DNA from: Lepidostoma basale
Taxonomy: Eukaryota > Arthropoda > Insecta > Trichoptera > Lepidostomatidae
Assembly: GCA_022606425.2 (NCBI GenBank)
Contig: JAHDVF020001353.1
Coordinates: 682,001-746,000, forward strand
Direction: 5' to 3'
DNA: 64,000 bases
Shown piece after piece: positions 50,601 through 60,689 of the stretch. A program made the position numbers and the translations under genes. Below the pieces are notes generated by a model, which saw only the letters and a program-made list of their open reading frames with translations, did no database searches and was not told where the DNA came from. Positions within the stretch are counted from its first letter, which is position 1; each line of letters starts with the position of its first letter.

Positions 50601-50828
50601 CGATCTACTCTTAATAAATTGGAGTATTTTATCAATATTCCAAATAAAATAGTAAACAAAATGTTTAAAAGAGTTTTTAAACGTTACGGTCACATTGTCC
50701 TGGTCTTCTTTTGTTTGGCCTTGCCAAACGTGCACATTAAATATTTATTGTTTTCATTGTTGGTTGTCTTCATGTATGTTAAAACTTTCTTTAGTTTTCA
50801 CCGTCAACATAACTCGGCACGTCTTTAA

Positions 50829-51300
50829 AATCTCCATAAATTTTAAATGCAAAGTCCCGCAGACCATTGTCATAACTTCGTTTTTGCGAAAAACGCGAAA
50901 TTACACAAATGCAGTTTAAAGTTAAGTTACAAAGGACGCTTTGATGTATATTGCGGCGGGGAACTTATTCCGGGAACTTTGGAATGAGAATATGCCAAGA
51001 AGTTTGTGTGACAAAATTCAGGAAGGACAATGCAGGGGAGACCAAAAGGCATTCCTTTAGGTGGCGCATGTTCAGGCTGGACGTACAGCGTAAGAAGATG
51101 TAATATTTAATTTTTAACCCTTATTTTGTTTCTAGGGTGCTAAGGGAAATTTGCATTTTTTAAATGTTTAAATTTGAAACGCTTTTTTATGTATCACAAT
51201 TTCTTACTATGTTGGCAGCATCATGTGCCACAAACCAGTTGTTACAAATAAATTGTAATACAATACATACATGTTTCAAATTTAAACATTTCATAATCTT
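50829..51300. other. Single-copy spacer
   Basis: No gene or repeat match apart from scattered AT-rich runs. Confidence 0.35.
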
Positions 51301-51860
51301 AATCTTATATATCATAGTGTTTCGGCTAAAACAATGGATTATATTTTTTTCCATTTTTAGGTTCCATCTTCAGGAGAAAGATGTACTGTTAGAGATGTTC
51401 TGTGATTAGATAATCCATTGTTTTGACGGAAACACTTTGATATTTCAGCATTATTAACTGTTCAAAAATATAAAAACTTTGATAGTCCATTGTTTTGGCC
51501 GAAACACTATGATACTTTAACATTATAAACTGTTAAATTAGAAATTTTGTTTTATGTATCACAATTGTATTTTTATTTTACGCAACAGCTGTTTCGTCAA
51601 CCTATGGGTCAACGTAAGTTGACGAAAGAGCTGTCGCGTAAAATTAAAATACAATTTCGATACATAAAACAAAGTTTTTTTAATTTAATAGTTTTTGGTA
51701 TATATATCACGATTGATAATATTTTATCGCGACAGCTGTTTCGCTAACCGATGTTAGCATCGTCAGGTCTTACAACCAACCAGAGAAAATATTATCAATT
51801 GTGATATTATAATAATAACAAAGTTTTTTTATTTTTAAACAGTTAATAATTTACTGTTTT
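51300..51860. repeat. Cluster of Penelope/retrozyme-type repeats
   Basis: Several pieces: TAATCCATTGTTTTG and GTTTTGGCCGAAACACTATG blocks at 51310, 51405 and 51480. A truncated motif pair lies at 51581-51640. A complete motif lies at 51726-51775 (minus): CTGACGA, T, stem II GCTAAC/GTTAGC with loop ATCG, GAAAC, AGCTGTC. Confidence 0.65.
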
Positions 51861-51864
51861 TTTT

Positions 51865-51945
51865 TTAACATTTTGACTATATCTTTTCTACGCGTTTCGA
51901 CGGTTTTATGTCTTCATTGTCGGAAGAACATGTACTTTTTTTTAC
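51865..51945 (-). repeat. Degraded TTCTC-family hammerhead repeat
   Basis: Minus strand: CCGACAATGAAGAC, stem to CGTC, GAAAC and GCGTAG; both the core and the palindrome are mutated. Confidence 0.4.
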
Positions 51946-51959
51946 TGGCGATGAAGGTG

Positions 51960-52345
51960 ATAATAAGCCCATAATAAGACTTACGGAATCGAAGCAAGAG
52001 CACACAATACCAGCACCAAAGATCTCAAATAACAGAGTAGCAGAAATTGAAACATTGCAACTTTTCGTGGGTAGAACCCTTAGATATAGGATACCCAATG
52101 AAGAAATTCACAGATCCTGCAAATTTGTTGACATAGTGAGATGGAATAGCCAGAGAAGTCGATTCTGGAGGATGGATCCAGCGAGGTTCCCAAGATCGTG
52201 ATGCACGAGACTACAGAGGCTATCGACCACCAAAGAGATGGTGAAAAAGCTGCACGTCTTCATAACAGGACAAAATTTAATGTCCTGTCCAAACAGATCT
52301 CAAGATCCACACTAAAAAGTAGAAAAAGAAGAAGAAGGATCGCAT
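51960..52345 (+). mobile_element. LINE-G 3' end
   Basis: The plus strand reads RVAEIETLQLFVGRTLRYRI, PNEEIHRSCKFVDIVRWNSQ and RSRFWRMDPARF, then frame changes through DRPPKRWxKSC-like sequence to an AGAAGAAGAAGG end. Confidence 0.75.
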
Positions 52346-52496
52346 TCCCGCACAAATGATAATTGAAAAAAATTATGTATAATGATAGTAATAATGAACC
52401 TGAATCCTATACCAAAAAAAAACAGTGTATTTTGGTAGTAATATTTTGAAACTGGTTCTATTGCAAATGAGAAGTGGAAAAAACAGTGTTTTATTT

Positions 52497-53032
52497 CAAA
52501 TCAAATCAAATCAAATAAGTTTATTAACTCAAAAGACATTACAAACAGTAAAATGTATAAGGCATCTATTGAGTACAGGTAAAATATTATAAAAAATACA
52601 ACATAATACCATGGACGCATTAGAGATGGTTCGACATTAGGAAGACAAGATACTTTCTAAAGTCAAGAGTGTTTGTCCCCTGAACGTACCTTCACTAATA
52701 TGAAAGACGTCGATCTCCGAGGAGACCGCGTTCAGCAGACTAATTGTTCTTCCCACCGGTGTCACCAGAGGCAGATTGGTTCTGGTGGCCGGTAAGTAAA
52801 ACACTCTGTGCTGTCGCTGTCGGAGAAATCTATCAGGGACAAAAAGACCAACACCCTCTAGCACGGCCGAGTTCTCGAAATATACCCTGATTAATTTTAC
52901 GTTAATGAGATACCCATCTCTTCGAAGCTGTATAGAATTGGTTCCAAGCATTCCTAAAAGAAATGCCGTGGGATAGAGCCACGGATAACAACCATACTCC
53001 CTCATGTAGAGATACCTCAGAATTTTTTTCTA
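52497..53032 (-). mobile_element. LINE-J, best copy (J4)
   Basis: Minus strand open for 122 residues: MREYGCYPWLYPTAFLLGML, GTNSIQLRRDGYLINVKLIR, VYFENSAVLEGVGLFVPDRF, LRQRQHRVFYLPATRTNLPL and VSSEIDVFHISEGTFR. The 3' UTR and a (TTTGA)n tail at 52497-52517 follow. Typical Jockey/CR1 C-terminus; 5' truncated. Confidence 0.85.
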
Positions 53033-53405
53033 CACATAATTAAGTCATTGTTTATTCAATTTTTATTGATGGCTTGAGTTTACATTTTAAAAATGTACAT
53101 CTCTAAATGTTGTCGATTTAAGGAATCGCTGAACGTGTAGTGCATTTTTTTAAAAATGAAACTGTACAAGTCAAAATTTAAGGCGGAAAAGTGTAAAACG
53201 ATACTTTTGAGACCAACTCTTCAATATTCATTCTGTTATCCTTCCATTTCACCATCTCTATGGCCCTTCAACACCCCTCCAACTATCTCTTAAACAAATA
53301 TTTCATCTCCCTTAAGTTCTGAACACAGGGTGTTACTTTCTTTGTTAAGCTTACAGCTTAAGTTAAATATTTTAATAAAAAAGGAAATGAATAAATGTGA
53401 ATTAT
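53033..53405. other. Single-copy spacer
   Basis: No gene or repeat match. Confidence 0.4.
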
Positions 53406-53407
53406 CT

Positions 53408-53632
53408 AACTAACTAACCACCACGCCGTCTTTCCGAAGGGGTAGGCAGAAAGAATGGACTGCCACACTTTTCTTTCCTGACGTGGCCGACTTGATTTGA
53501 TTTATTTGATCGTGCCACGTTTCCTTGGTCCTCCTCTATTTATAGTTCCATTCACATTGTTTACATATACTTTTTTAACTATTCTTTCCTCATTCATTAT
53601 TTCCATTTGTCCAAACTATCTTAAAGATTTAT
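53408..53632 (-). mobile_element. LINE-A 3' end with internal deletion
   Basis: AACT tail, hairpin, then the RACMTR block is missing and the sequence resumes at the GHV and GRPRKTW stretch. Confidence 0.8.
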
Positions 53633-53670
53633 TCTTCAAATAAAAAACATTTTACAAAAAACATTATGGA

Positions 53671-54021
53671 CTACTTAAAGTTTTGAATAGTATGGTTCTT
53701 TTTAAAACACTCTCTAGGATGGAGACCAGGTTTTCTGGAACAGGTCTCACAAAACCACACTGTTTCCCGTCTTCCCCCTGGAATCTTTCTTTTGCTGCAC
53801 ACAGTACAGTCTTTAGAACCTGTGTCCAGTTTCGCAATGAAGTGTGGCTTGTACTCTAATCGCTCCTCTGCATGACGTATCACGCGAAGTTCCCGCCATT
53901 TTCGGTTATGTGAATTTGCAAAATTAAGTTTTGCACGTGAAAATACACCGTGCGCGCAAATCTTATCTTGTCGGCCGCCAGCCGACAACTAAGTTGTAGC
54001 GTGACAAATAAGTGGTAAGGG
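53671..54021 (-). pseudogene. piggyBac transposase C-terminus next to its terminal repeat
   Basis: Minus strand, 105 residues. KDCTVCSKRKIPGGRRETVW then FCETCSRKPGLHPRECFKKN and HT are the Cys/His-rich C-terminal domain of piggyBac transposases (two CxxC pairs, then a Cys and His). Directly upstream the element end CCCTTACCACTTATTTGTCA abuts TTAA (54022-54025). The catalytic DDD domain that should lie between is absent, so this is an internal-deletion derivative. The other terminus is not visible. Confidence 0.8.
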
Positions 54022-54029
54022 TTAATATT

Positions 54030-54600
54030 ATAATATATTTATTATTATAATATTATTAATATAACAAATTGTAGGTTCTGGCTGTTTATTTTTTATTCGT
54101 GCAGCTTCAAAAGCATCCGAAATTGTTGTTACACCATAATATTTACGACGTGAAATTCACCGCTTAATTCGCATTACTTATGTTACAAATTCGTTAGAAT
54201 ACTTAGAAAATTTAACGCGTTACAACGTTACACGATGCTAGGAGGGGTGCGGCTCAGAAATATTCCTAAGCAAATACTTGTTTTCATCTGCTTTGCTTAA
54301 CTCGCTCCCCAAACAAGTTGAACCGTCCGGATGTTGGAAAACCGCTTATAGCGACGAAGGTGTAAAATTATTTTCCCGGCAAACAACTTCTGCTAAACAA
54401 ATTAGGGAAATTTCCACGTAACTCGCGCTGAATTTTAAAGTGAATACGATTTTTTTAATTACGTATTCCGGTAACTGCTGACGCGATATTAATTCTTACT
54501 AATCCAAGGCGGATATGCAAAGGGAACAAGGGTTTAATTAATTATTTTCAACAAAGTATTACAAAAATATTTTTTTATGTATAATTAATGTAAGATATAT
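54030..54600. other. Single-copy DNA, CpG-richer than average
   Basis: 54100-54400 contains several CGCGTT/TTCGT words; no coding frame or repeat. Confidence 0.4.
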
Positions 54601-54604
54601 TAAA

Positions 54605-54990
54605 AACTGGTAAATTAAATAACTTCGTTTTTGTATTACAATTGTATTTTATTTTTACGCGACAGCTGTTTCATCAACCTTTGTTGACATCATCAGGTGT
54701 TACAATAATATCGCCTCTTTGTGAGAATAACGTGACATTTCGAAAATCAAATCTGCCGTGTTTAACCTTATTTTCTACAAAAACATGGTATTTTTAAAGT
54801 GAAAAACAGACAATTAATGAGGGAAAGAGACAAAACAATAGTGGTATAATGTGTTGTCACATTGTCTCTTTCAGACGGGTTTCTTGTTTCATTTTTCAAT
54901 TTTTCGAGATAACACGTTATTCTTGCAAAGAGGCGATATATCAAATGTAAAATTTTCGTGATTTTTCGAATATTTATGTGTATTATTTAT
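54605..54990 (-). repeat. CAGCTG-family hammerhead repeat split by a MITE
   Basis: Motif 54657-54702 (minus): CTGATGA, T, stem II GTCAAC/GTTGAT, GAAAC, AGCTGTC: complete core. The repeat continues after the MITE with ATCAAATGTAAAATTTTCGT, collinear with the unbroken copy at 30411-30460. Confidence 0.65.
54712..54935. mobile_element. 224 bp MITE with CGCCTCTTTG ends
   Basis: Inverted ends CGCCTCTTTGTGAGAATAAC and the complement with one mismatch, bordered by ATAT on both sides (duplication ATAT or TA). The unoccupied site, AATAATATATCAAATG, exists at 30420-30435. No coding frame. Confidence 0.85.
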
Positions 54991-55240
54991 ATATTTTTTT
55001 TTGTTGAATCGCTCTTTACATCATCACAGCATCAGCCAAATCGATGTAAAGGGTATTATTATAGCTATCATAGTGATTCTCGTAACATGTGATAGGTAGC
55101 TAATCTATCGCCATTTTATTGTCACGTGAATTCTACACCAGACCAAAGACAGTGTGACAATCACACTGCCCTCGCCGGGAATCGAACCCGGAACCTTCGG
55201 GGTGGCAGTCAATGCACTTACCACTCGGCCACGAAGTTCG
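54990..55240 (-). mobile_element. tRNA-derived SINE, complete
   Basis: Minus strand from 55240: head GAACTTCGTGGCCGAGTGG, B box GGTTCGATTCC, body GGCAGTGTGATTGTCACACT, ACCTATCACATGTTACGAG and the tail CCCTTTACATCGATTTGGCT ... GTGATGATGTAAAGAGCG. That tail equals the 3' end of LINE-K at 25678-25730. Confidence 0.85.
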
Positions 55241-55249
55241 TGTATTTGT

Positions 55250-55640
55250 TCCTATGTCAATTTGAATAATTTCTTTCATATAATTTTTGGAGTTCTTGCT
55301 GAAATTGAGTTAGGTACCTACATATTTTAATTAAAAGAACGGTTAGTTCCTATTCATAGATGAAAATATTAAAGGTGAAAAATATAATAATAAAATAATA
55401 ATAATAATAATAAAACAGCAAATAGATGGAACACATAGTATAGAGTCAAAAACGATGAAACATAATAAATTTAAAAAAAATAATAATTTAAAATTAAAAA
55501 CGATAAACAATAACAGGAAGTAGATTATATTAATAAGAAAGGTGACAAAAGTTGAAGGTAGTATTATAATTTTTTAGCTAGATTGTTCAGTGGAAAAGTT
55601 TTGAATGTACCATCTACTAATGGGGAATAAGAAGGAATTT
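55250..55640. other. AT-rich spacer
   Basis: An (AAT)n run lies at 55385-55415. No gene. Confidence 0.4.
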
Positions 55641-56150
55641 GGTTGTTACATTTCGTTTACATTTTTTGGCCTTAAATATTTCTAAATTTAATTTAACAGT
55701 TTTTAAAATCTTAAGGTATAATAGTGTTTCGGCCAAAACAATGGACTATTTAAGACACGTACTTTGGAAATTGAAAAATAACGTTGCATACAAGATCTGT
55801 CCAATAAATGCACAAACTGATTTTTTAAAATTTTATTTTCCAAAATTAAGGTTAAATCAATCTTATCTCCTTCGATATGCTCCCCATTTGTATCAATGTA
55901 CTTGTCCCACCTCCGTTTCCATTGTTTTAAACATTCCTGGAAGTCTTCAAGAGTCACGCTGTTCAGCTGCTTTGTCGTTTCATGTTTAATCGTCTACACG
56001 TCGTCCCAGTGCCGCCAGGAAGAAGTTCCCAGGGGCTAAATCTGGTAAATAGGGAGGGTGATCAATCACAGACCTTCGTGACCGTTTATATGGGTTTATC
56101 TTCTACAACCAGTTTGCATCTGAAAGACTGTCTGGATATTGTTAGACGTT
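55640..56150 (-). pseudogene. Mariner transposase C-terminal remnant
   Basis: The minus strand reads VIDHPPYLPDLAPGNFF (third-Asp motif, Asp replaced by Asn), then, in another frame, LEDFQECLKQWKRRWDKYID and TNGEHIEGDKID, the usual C-terminus of a SETMAR-related mariner lineage. Ends are not identified. Distinct from the four other mariner-derived elements here. Confidence 0.7.
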
Positions 56151-56194
56151 TTGTTTTGGCGACTGATATCACCATATTATAATTCTCCTACACA

Positions 56195-56295
56195 AGATGG
56201 AACCTATAAAGCATTCGTTGTAAATCGTCTTCACTTTCTGCCAGTATTGTTGCATCGTCAGCATAGCATACCACATTGATGAGCTTTTTTGATGT
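56195..56295 (-). mobile_element. LINE reverse transcriptase scrap
   Basis: The minus strand reads KKLINVVCYADDATILAESE then DDLQRML, the motif C (YADD) region of a LINE-G-like reverse transcriptase. Confidence 0.75.
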
Positions 56296-56314
56296 TTATA
56301 TGCACAAAATAATA

Positions 56315-56360
56315 AAAATCACGACATGTTTCGGAGGATACCTCCATCTTCAGATTCTTA
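56315..56360 (-). ncRNA. Hammerhead-like motif, complete core
   Basis: Minus strand: CTGAAGA, T, stem II GGAGG/CCTCC with loop TAT, GAAAC, ATGTC. One of the cleanest motifs in the window. Stem I is not obvious. Confidence 0.6.
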
Positions 56361-56399
56361 CTGATAAAAAATAATTATTAGTATTTAAAGCAAGTTCAG

Positions 56400-56580
56400 G
56401 TTAATTTTTTAAATTTTAATGTATTTCTTATGTGTTCGCCATACTTTGTGTTGTAGATGTTTAACTAGTCTTTTTATTTTTTATGTACTTGTACGAGTAT
56501 ACAACACTAACTTTAACAAATATTTCAATTAAATATAAGATGTTTCGGACAACTCGGTCCTATCTCAGTGATATTATAAA
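56400..56580 (-). repeat. Hammerhead-bearing repeat, core damaged
   Basis: Motif at 56538-56573 (minus): CTGAGAT, A, stem II GGAC/GTCC, GAAAC, ATC. Flank ACTTGTACGAGTATACAACAC as in the related copies. Confidence 0.45.
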
Positions 56581-56689
56581 GATATTTTAAATAATATAAA
56601 ATCGTTTACAAATATGATCAGTTTTGACAGTTGTTATAAAGATTTATTTTGGAACGTTTATGCTTTTCTAATAACAAATATTATGAATT

Positions 56690-56780
56690 CAGAGCCGCAG
56701 TCAAAAAGGTGGAAATATCCCTAATAATTGCCTACTTTCGCAGAGGAGACGGCACTTAGAGAAGAAGAAGAATGTTGAAT
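56690..56780 (+). mobile_element. LINE terminal scrap
   Basis: The plus strand reads SRSKKVEISLIIAYFRRGDG then T, stop and an AGAAGAAGAAGAA end: the end of an unassigned LINE ORF2. Confidence 0.45.
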
Positions 56781-56784
56781 GAGT

Positions 56785-57405
56785 ATATTTAATTATTAAC
56801 TATAAGGGACCAAATACTTAATACTGAAATCAGACGCCGGACAAAGCTTGTTGCTGACGATCGGGCGCCGCTGCGTCCTATAACAGATTCGAGTGTGTGA
56901 TGGGCCACCTTTAATATACCGTCTATTATGTAAAAACTAAAACATGCACATGGAACTTATTTATTAATTCACATTGGATTTTATTCATTTTTATATTTGA
57001 ACAAAAAAAATGCTAGGGAGTACATTAAAAATGATAAAAAATATATTTATGTATTCAAAACCATCAATTTTCGTAATTGAATTTGGTACTTACCGCATTA
57101 TAATCGAATTTTAAATTCGGGGGTTATATTAAAAGATTTTCTGAGGGTTGATCTGTAACAGGATGCTGTGCTTTCGAGAGATTTGATTTATGATTCAAAT
57201 ATTTTTGGAAAGGGGATGATTGCATTAGGGAGGATTTCTAGGAGAGGAAAAATCTCATTTGCAGTATTTTAGAATCATTTCATAAAGTGTTTTAAATTTG
57301 AGCTTTTGCGAATCAAACACTGGCGTTGATGTGAGTTAATACTGTATGTCTGGATTTTTATTAAAAGCTTCATTTTATCATCGTTAGGAGAACGACCGCC
57401 AAACC
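56785..57405. other. Mostly single-copy spacer
   Basis: 56810-56890 may hold a further LINE scrap (NTEIRRRT-like); otherwise nothing. Confidence 0.35.
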
Positions 57406-57409
57406 GCCA

Positions 57410-57560
57410 AACTGTTTTCTTCACTTTCCTGACATTTGTCTAGATTCCTTAACATTCATACATCGTGTCATGCGCGCAAGTCGATTCTTCTGACTCCTCG
57501 CGTTGTAGACATTTAATATTTGATTGATTGATTCGGTTTTCGCAAATTTCTAGTTAATAT
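57410..57560 (-). mobile_element. LINE-A fragment
   Basis: Minus-strand RACMTRCMNVKES-like and RSQKNRLA-like coding; no terminal hairpin. Confidence 0.65.
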
Positions 57561-57669
57561 TATACATCGTTTGCATATACTTTCTATACATTATTGAATT
57601 TTTCCAGTAATATATTATATAATATTATATTTTTAAGGTATGCCCATTGATTTAAAAAAAAATTTTTTT

Positions 57670-57915
57670 TAGATAAACTTAAAGCGTTAACATTGTGGAA
57701 TTCCATAATGACGAATTTTTATGAATCAAAACACTGTTTTTTCCACTTTTGAGTTTATTTTTCTCGACATGTTTCGAAGGCTAACACCTTCATCATCGGT
57801 AGAACGATATAAACTATACCATTACTGAGTTTATATCGTTCTCCCGATAATGAAGGTGTAAGCATCCGAAACATGTCGAGAAAAATAAACTCAAAAGTGG
57901 AAAAAACAGTTTGTG
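57670..57915. repeat. Inverted pair of TTCTC-family hammerhead repeats
   Basis: Minus motif 57761-57804 (CCGATGA, T, GAAGG/CCTTC, GAAAC, ATGTC, GAGAA) and plus motif 57839-57882 (CCGATAA, weaker stem II, GAAAC, ATGTC, GAGAA). The inner ACGATATAAACT and outer GTTTATTTTTCTCGAC/GAGTTTATT flanks also pair, giving about 100 bp arms. Confidence 0.65.
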
Positions 57916-58158
57916 CACAAACAAAAACATATTTTCAGCAAACATTTTAATAAAAACAGCATTCTTAACAACAACAAAAAATTACTACTTATGCCTCCTT
58001 ACCGAAACGTCACAACCTTATTGGTTATGTATTAAAATATTTATTTTTATTTTATATGTGCATTCCTTTAAATATGACAATATTTTTAAAATCTCTTTTT
58101 TTTGTTTCAGATTGACGCAATTAACATCCAAAGGTAATAACTTTATTAACTTGTCAAA
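57916..58158. other. AT-rich spacer
   Basis: No gene recognised; a frame of 92 codons at 57911-58189 has no motif. Confidence 0.35.
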
Positions 58159-58159
58159 T

Positions 58160-58555
58160 ATCTCTTGGCCACAGCAGGCGAAAGACTAATCGGAGAACAA
58201 GTCATTAAGCCCAAATTAGCTATGGATCAGTCACACCAAGAGAAGAAACCCAGCCTGCATCGTTAAGAGTACGGCCACACTGGAGTGCCGGAGTAGGAGT
58301 CAAGATGAACACTTGGTGAACTAACGTATAGGGTACTGTGGGACCGGCCATTCTCTACGCTACAGGGCGTGATCACAAGCCACCTGTGTCTTGACTCCTA
58401 CTCTGGTACTCCGATGTGTTCGTACCCTAAGGGCGCGCTAGACTGGTCCCCTGTGAGGATGCGAGACTGACGTAGAGTCACCTAAAGAAAAACCTTGGAG
58501 GATGAGGTTAAGGCAGTAGGGCTAAATTTGAATGGTGTCAGTCATCAGATGCAAT
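58160..58555 (+). mobile_element. LINE-S 3' end, interrupted by a MITE
   Basis: Collinear with 40750-41010: AGERLIGEQVIKPKLAMDQS-like, RRNPACIV, then after the MITE GALDWSPV and LEDEVKAVG-like residues. Confidence 0.75.
58267..58427. mobile_element. 161 bp MITE, PIF/Harbinger-like
   Basis: About 38 bp imperfect inverted ends, GAGTACGGCCACACTGGAGT and GGGTACGAACACATCGGAGT, then GAGTAGGAGTCAAGA in both. TAA flanks both sides (58264-58266 and 58428-58430), the size of a PIF/Harbinger duplication. The LINE-S copy at 40850 shows the unoccupied site. Confidence 0.8.
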
Positions 58556-58584
58556 AGAATTTACATACTAAAACAAATATATCT

Positions 58585-58862
58585 TTTTTTTGGAGTGCCC
58601 TGTCAGGTCCCCCTGACGTCGGCTATCACTCAGGCGTAGGCCTTTCTGTACTGAGCCAGACGGAACAACTCCCCTACTCTCCGAATTCCGCTGGACTCCT
58701 TGATATTCTCGAGTCAAGACATCTGGGGTTTTCCCACACCGCGCCTACCCTCAATCTTCCCTTTCATGATGAGGTGCAGCAGATCGTATTTCTCGTTACG
58801 GAGAATGTGTCCCAAATATGGCATCTTTCTAAACTCCACATCAGACAACAATTCTCTTAAAT
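58585..58862 (-). mobile_element. LINE-L 3' end
   Basis: The minus strand reads LSDVEFRKMPYLGHILRNEK, YDLLHLIMKGKIEGRRGVGK, then frame changes, GELFRLAQYRKAYA and VIADVRGT. Confidence 0.8.
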
Positions 58863-59385
58863 ATATACGACTCTGAATCTACATAATTCAAAGAAAAAGT
58901 ATTAAATAAATTCGTTGAGAATGACATTAACACTAAGTACATAGAAAACGATAATTTTTTTTTTTATAAAACAGATTTAATTAAATTTTACCGCGAAAAC
59001 GTGGTTTCATTTTGAAAAAAGAATGACCTCAGATGTCGAATCGGCTGACTGTACATAGGTATTCCTAAATTGAAATTATAATGGGGGGAATTGAGACTTG
59101 GCAACTTCCTGATCCTTCGCTTATCTGTAATATTTTCAAACTTGAAACACTAAATTCCCGCCTTAATGTAATTTCTCTCCATGGCATTTGCGGGAAGTAC
59201 CTGTTACTACCGGAAGAGGGACGATTGTGAAGCTAAACGATAGTATAAAATACGACCTCTGATATATTATTATACGAACTCGTATTTACGACTTAAAGAT
59301 TAGTTATAATACGTAAGAATTTTCGTTAGAGTGATCCTAATATATTGATTGCTTTATATTACATGAAAAAATAAAATGTACGCCC
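58863..59385. other. Single-copy spacer
   Basis: No gene or repeat match. Confidence 0.4.
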
Positions 59386-59391
59386 CCTTAA

Positions 59392-60164
59392 CCCTTAACG
59401 TACCGTGTTCAAAACAAAACGCTCGCTCCCATGTGGTAAGTTCAGTTTACCGCTAACTTTATCTAAATATCAAGCATATGACTAGATGAATCAAAATTTA
59501 ATTTATGTCATCTTGTAGGGAATTTCATTAGAAATAGATCGATATCTATAACATACATGGATTATTTGAAAAACATATCATTATTAATTTTTTTCTGGAA
59601 CCATGCGATTTCTGATATGTAATGCGTCACAGCATACGGGCGACTAGACATCGGGTATAAACTTGTCTGCGCGCCGCGGCCGGCGGGGCGAGGATAAAGG
59701 CACCTAGGCAAAATGTATAGTACGTTCAAGACAACGAGTACGTATTAATATTTGTCCCTTTTGGTAAAGTGTTAATATTTTCACAGTTCTGATATTATTA
59801 AGTTGCGTCCTGCGTTTCCGTCCACAGTGGTATTATTACGTACATATTGAAAAGGTCAAAGATATAATTTATAATACGTTCAAAACAGCGAGTAAGTATT
59901 TGTCACTTTTGATAAAGTTGTAAATATTAGCAAAACAAATTCTACCTTAACACGAATGAAGGTGAGGGCAGTCTTAGAAAATATTTTTTTTTGGGATGAA
60001 GGAAGTAATTTTTTGCTTTTTTTTTTATTACGAAATATTGAAAACACTTCAATGGAGGATAACAATTTTGTTTATAATATTAGGGTCCATAGGTTTTAAG
60101 AAAATCAACTTTAAATTGGCAGTGGAAACTCAATTTACCACATGGCAACGCGACGGTTAAAGGG
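59392..60164. mobile_element. piggyBac-type non-autonomous element
   Basis: Left end CCCTTAACGTACCGTG, then CCATGTGGTAAGTTCAGTTT. The right end, inverted, is CCCTTTAACCGTCGCGTTG, then CCATGTGGTAAATTGAGTTT. TTAA flanks the left (59388-59391) and TTAT, a one-base variant, the right (60165-60168). It contains a direct repeat of about 55 bases (TACGTTCAAGACAACGAGTA at 59721; TACGTTCAAAACAGCGAGTA at 59876). No transposase. Confidence 0.75.
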
Positions 60165-60189
60165 TTATGAATTGAAAAAATACTGCAAA

Positions 60190-60600
60190 TAAATCTATAT
60201 TAATAATAATAAATTGGATAATTTATAGAGCGCCATTTTTATGAATTACTCATCTCAAGGGCCCTGTAGAAGATGCTCCGTTTTATCGACAAGATAAAAA
60301 CAATAATAATATTTTTTATAATGATAACAATAATAATAAATATATTTAGTATGAGGGCTGCACCTGACGTAGTCGAACAGCCCTACCTGTCAGGAAATGA
60401 TACTTTGAAAAGGTGCGTTTTGAGTCTCGATCTAAACTCTGATTGATTCTCAATGCACTTAAGGTCTGCTGGAAGATTGTTCCAGGCTGAAGAGCCGGCT
60501 ACCCCAAAGGCTCGGCCGCCAAAGTTTTTGCTTGGATAGCGTTTTGGCACAGTCAATCTACCGATCGCAGAAGACTTAGCTAGACGCTATATTCATATAC
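60190..60600 (-). mobile_element. LINE-C 3' end
   Basis: The minus strand reads FGGRAFGVAGSSAWNNLPAD, LKCIENQSEFRSRLKTHLFK-like, a 3' UTR with ATAAAAATGGCGCTCTATAA and (ATT)n. Two internal (AAT)n runs suggest a further 70-base insertion near 60300. Confidence 0.8.
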
Positions 60601-60689
60601 TCGTAAATTTAAACGTTTTTCTAAGTTCATTCGTCTTCTCTTTAATCGTTATCGATTGTTTTTACTTCAAAAACGATAAAATTAGTAAA

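Noticed and set aside
53671..53988. Host zinc-finger gene
   Set aside because: The Cys/His pattern is that of the piggyBac C-terminus and a piggyBac end lies right beside it.
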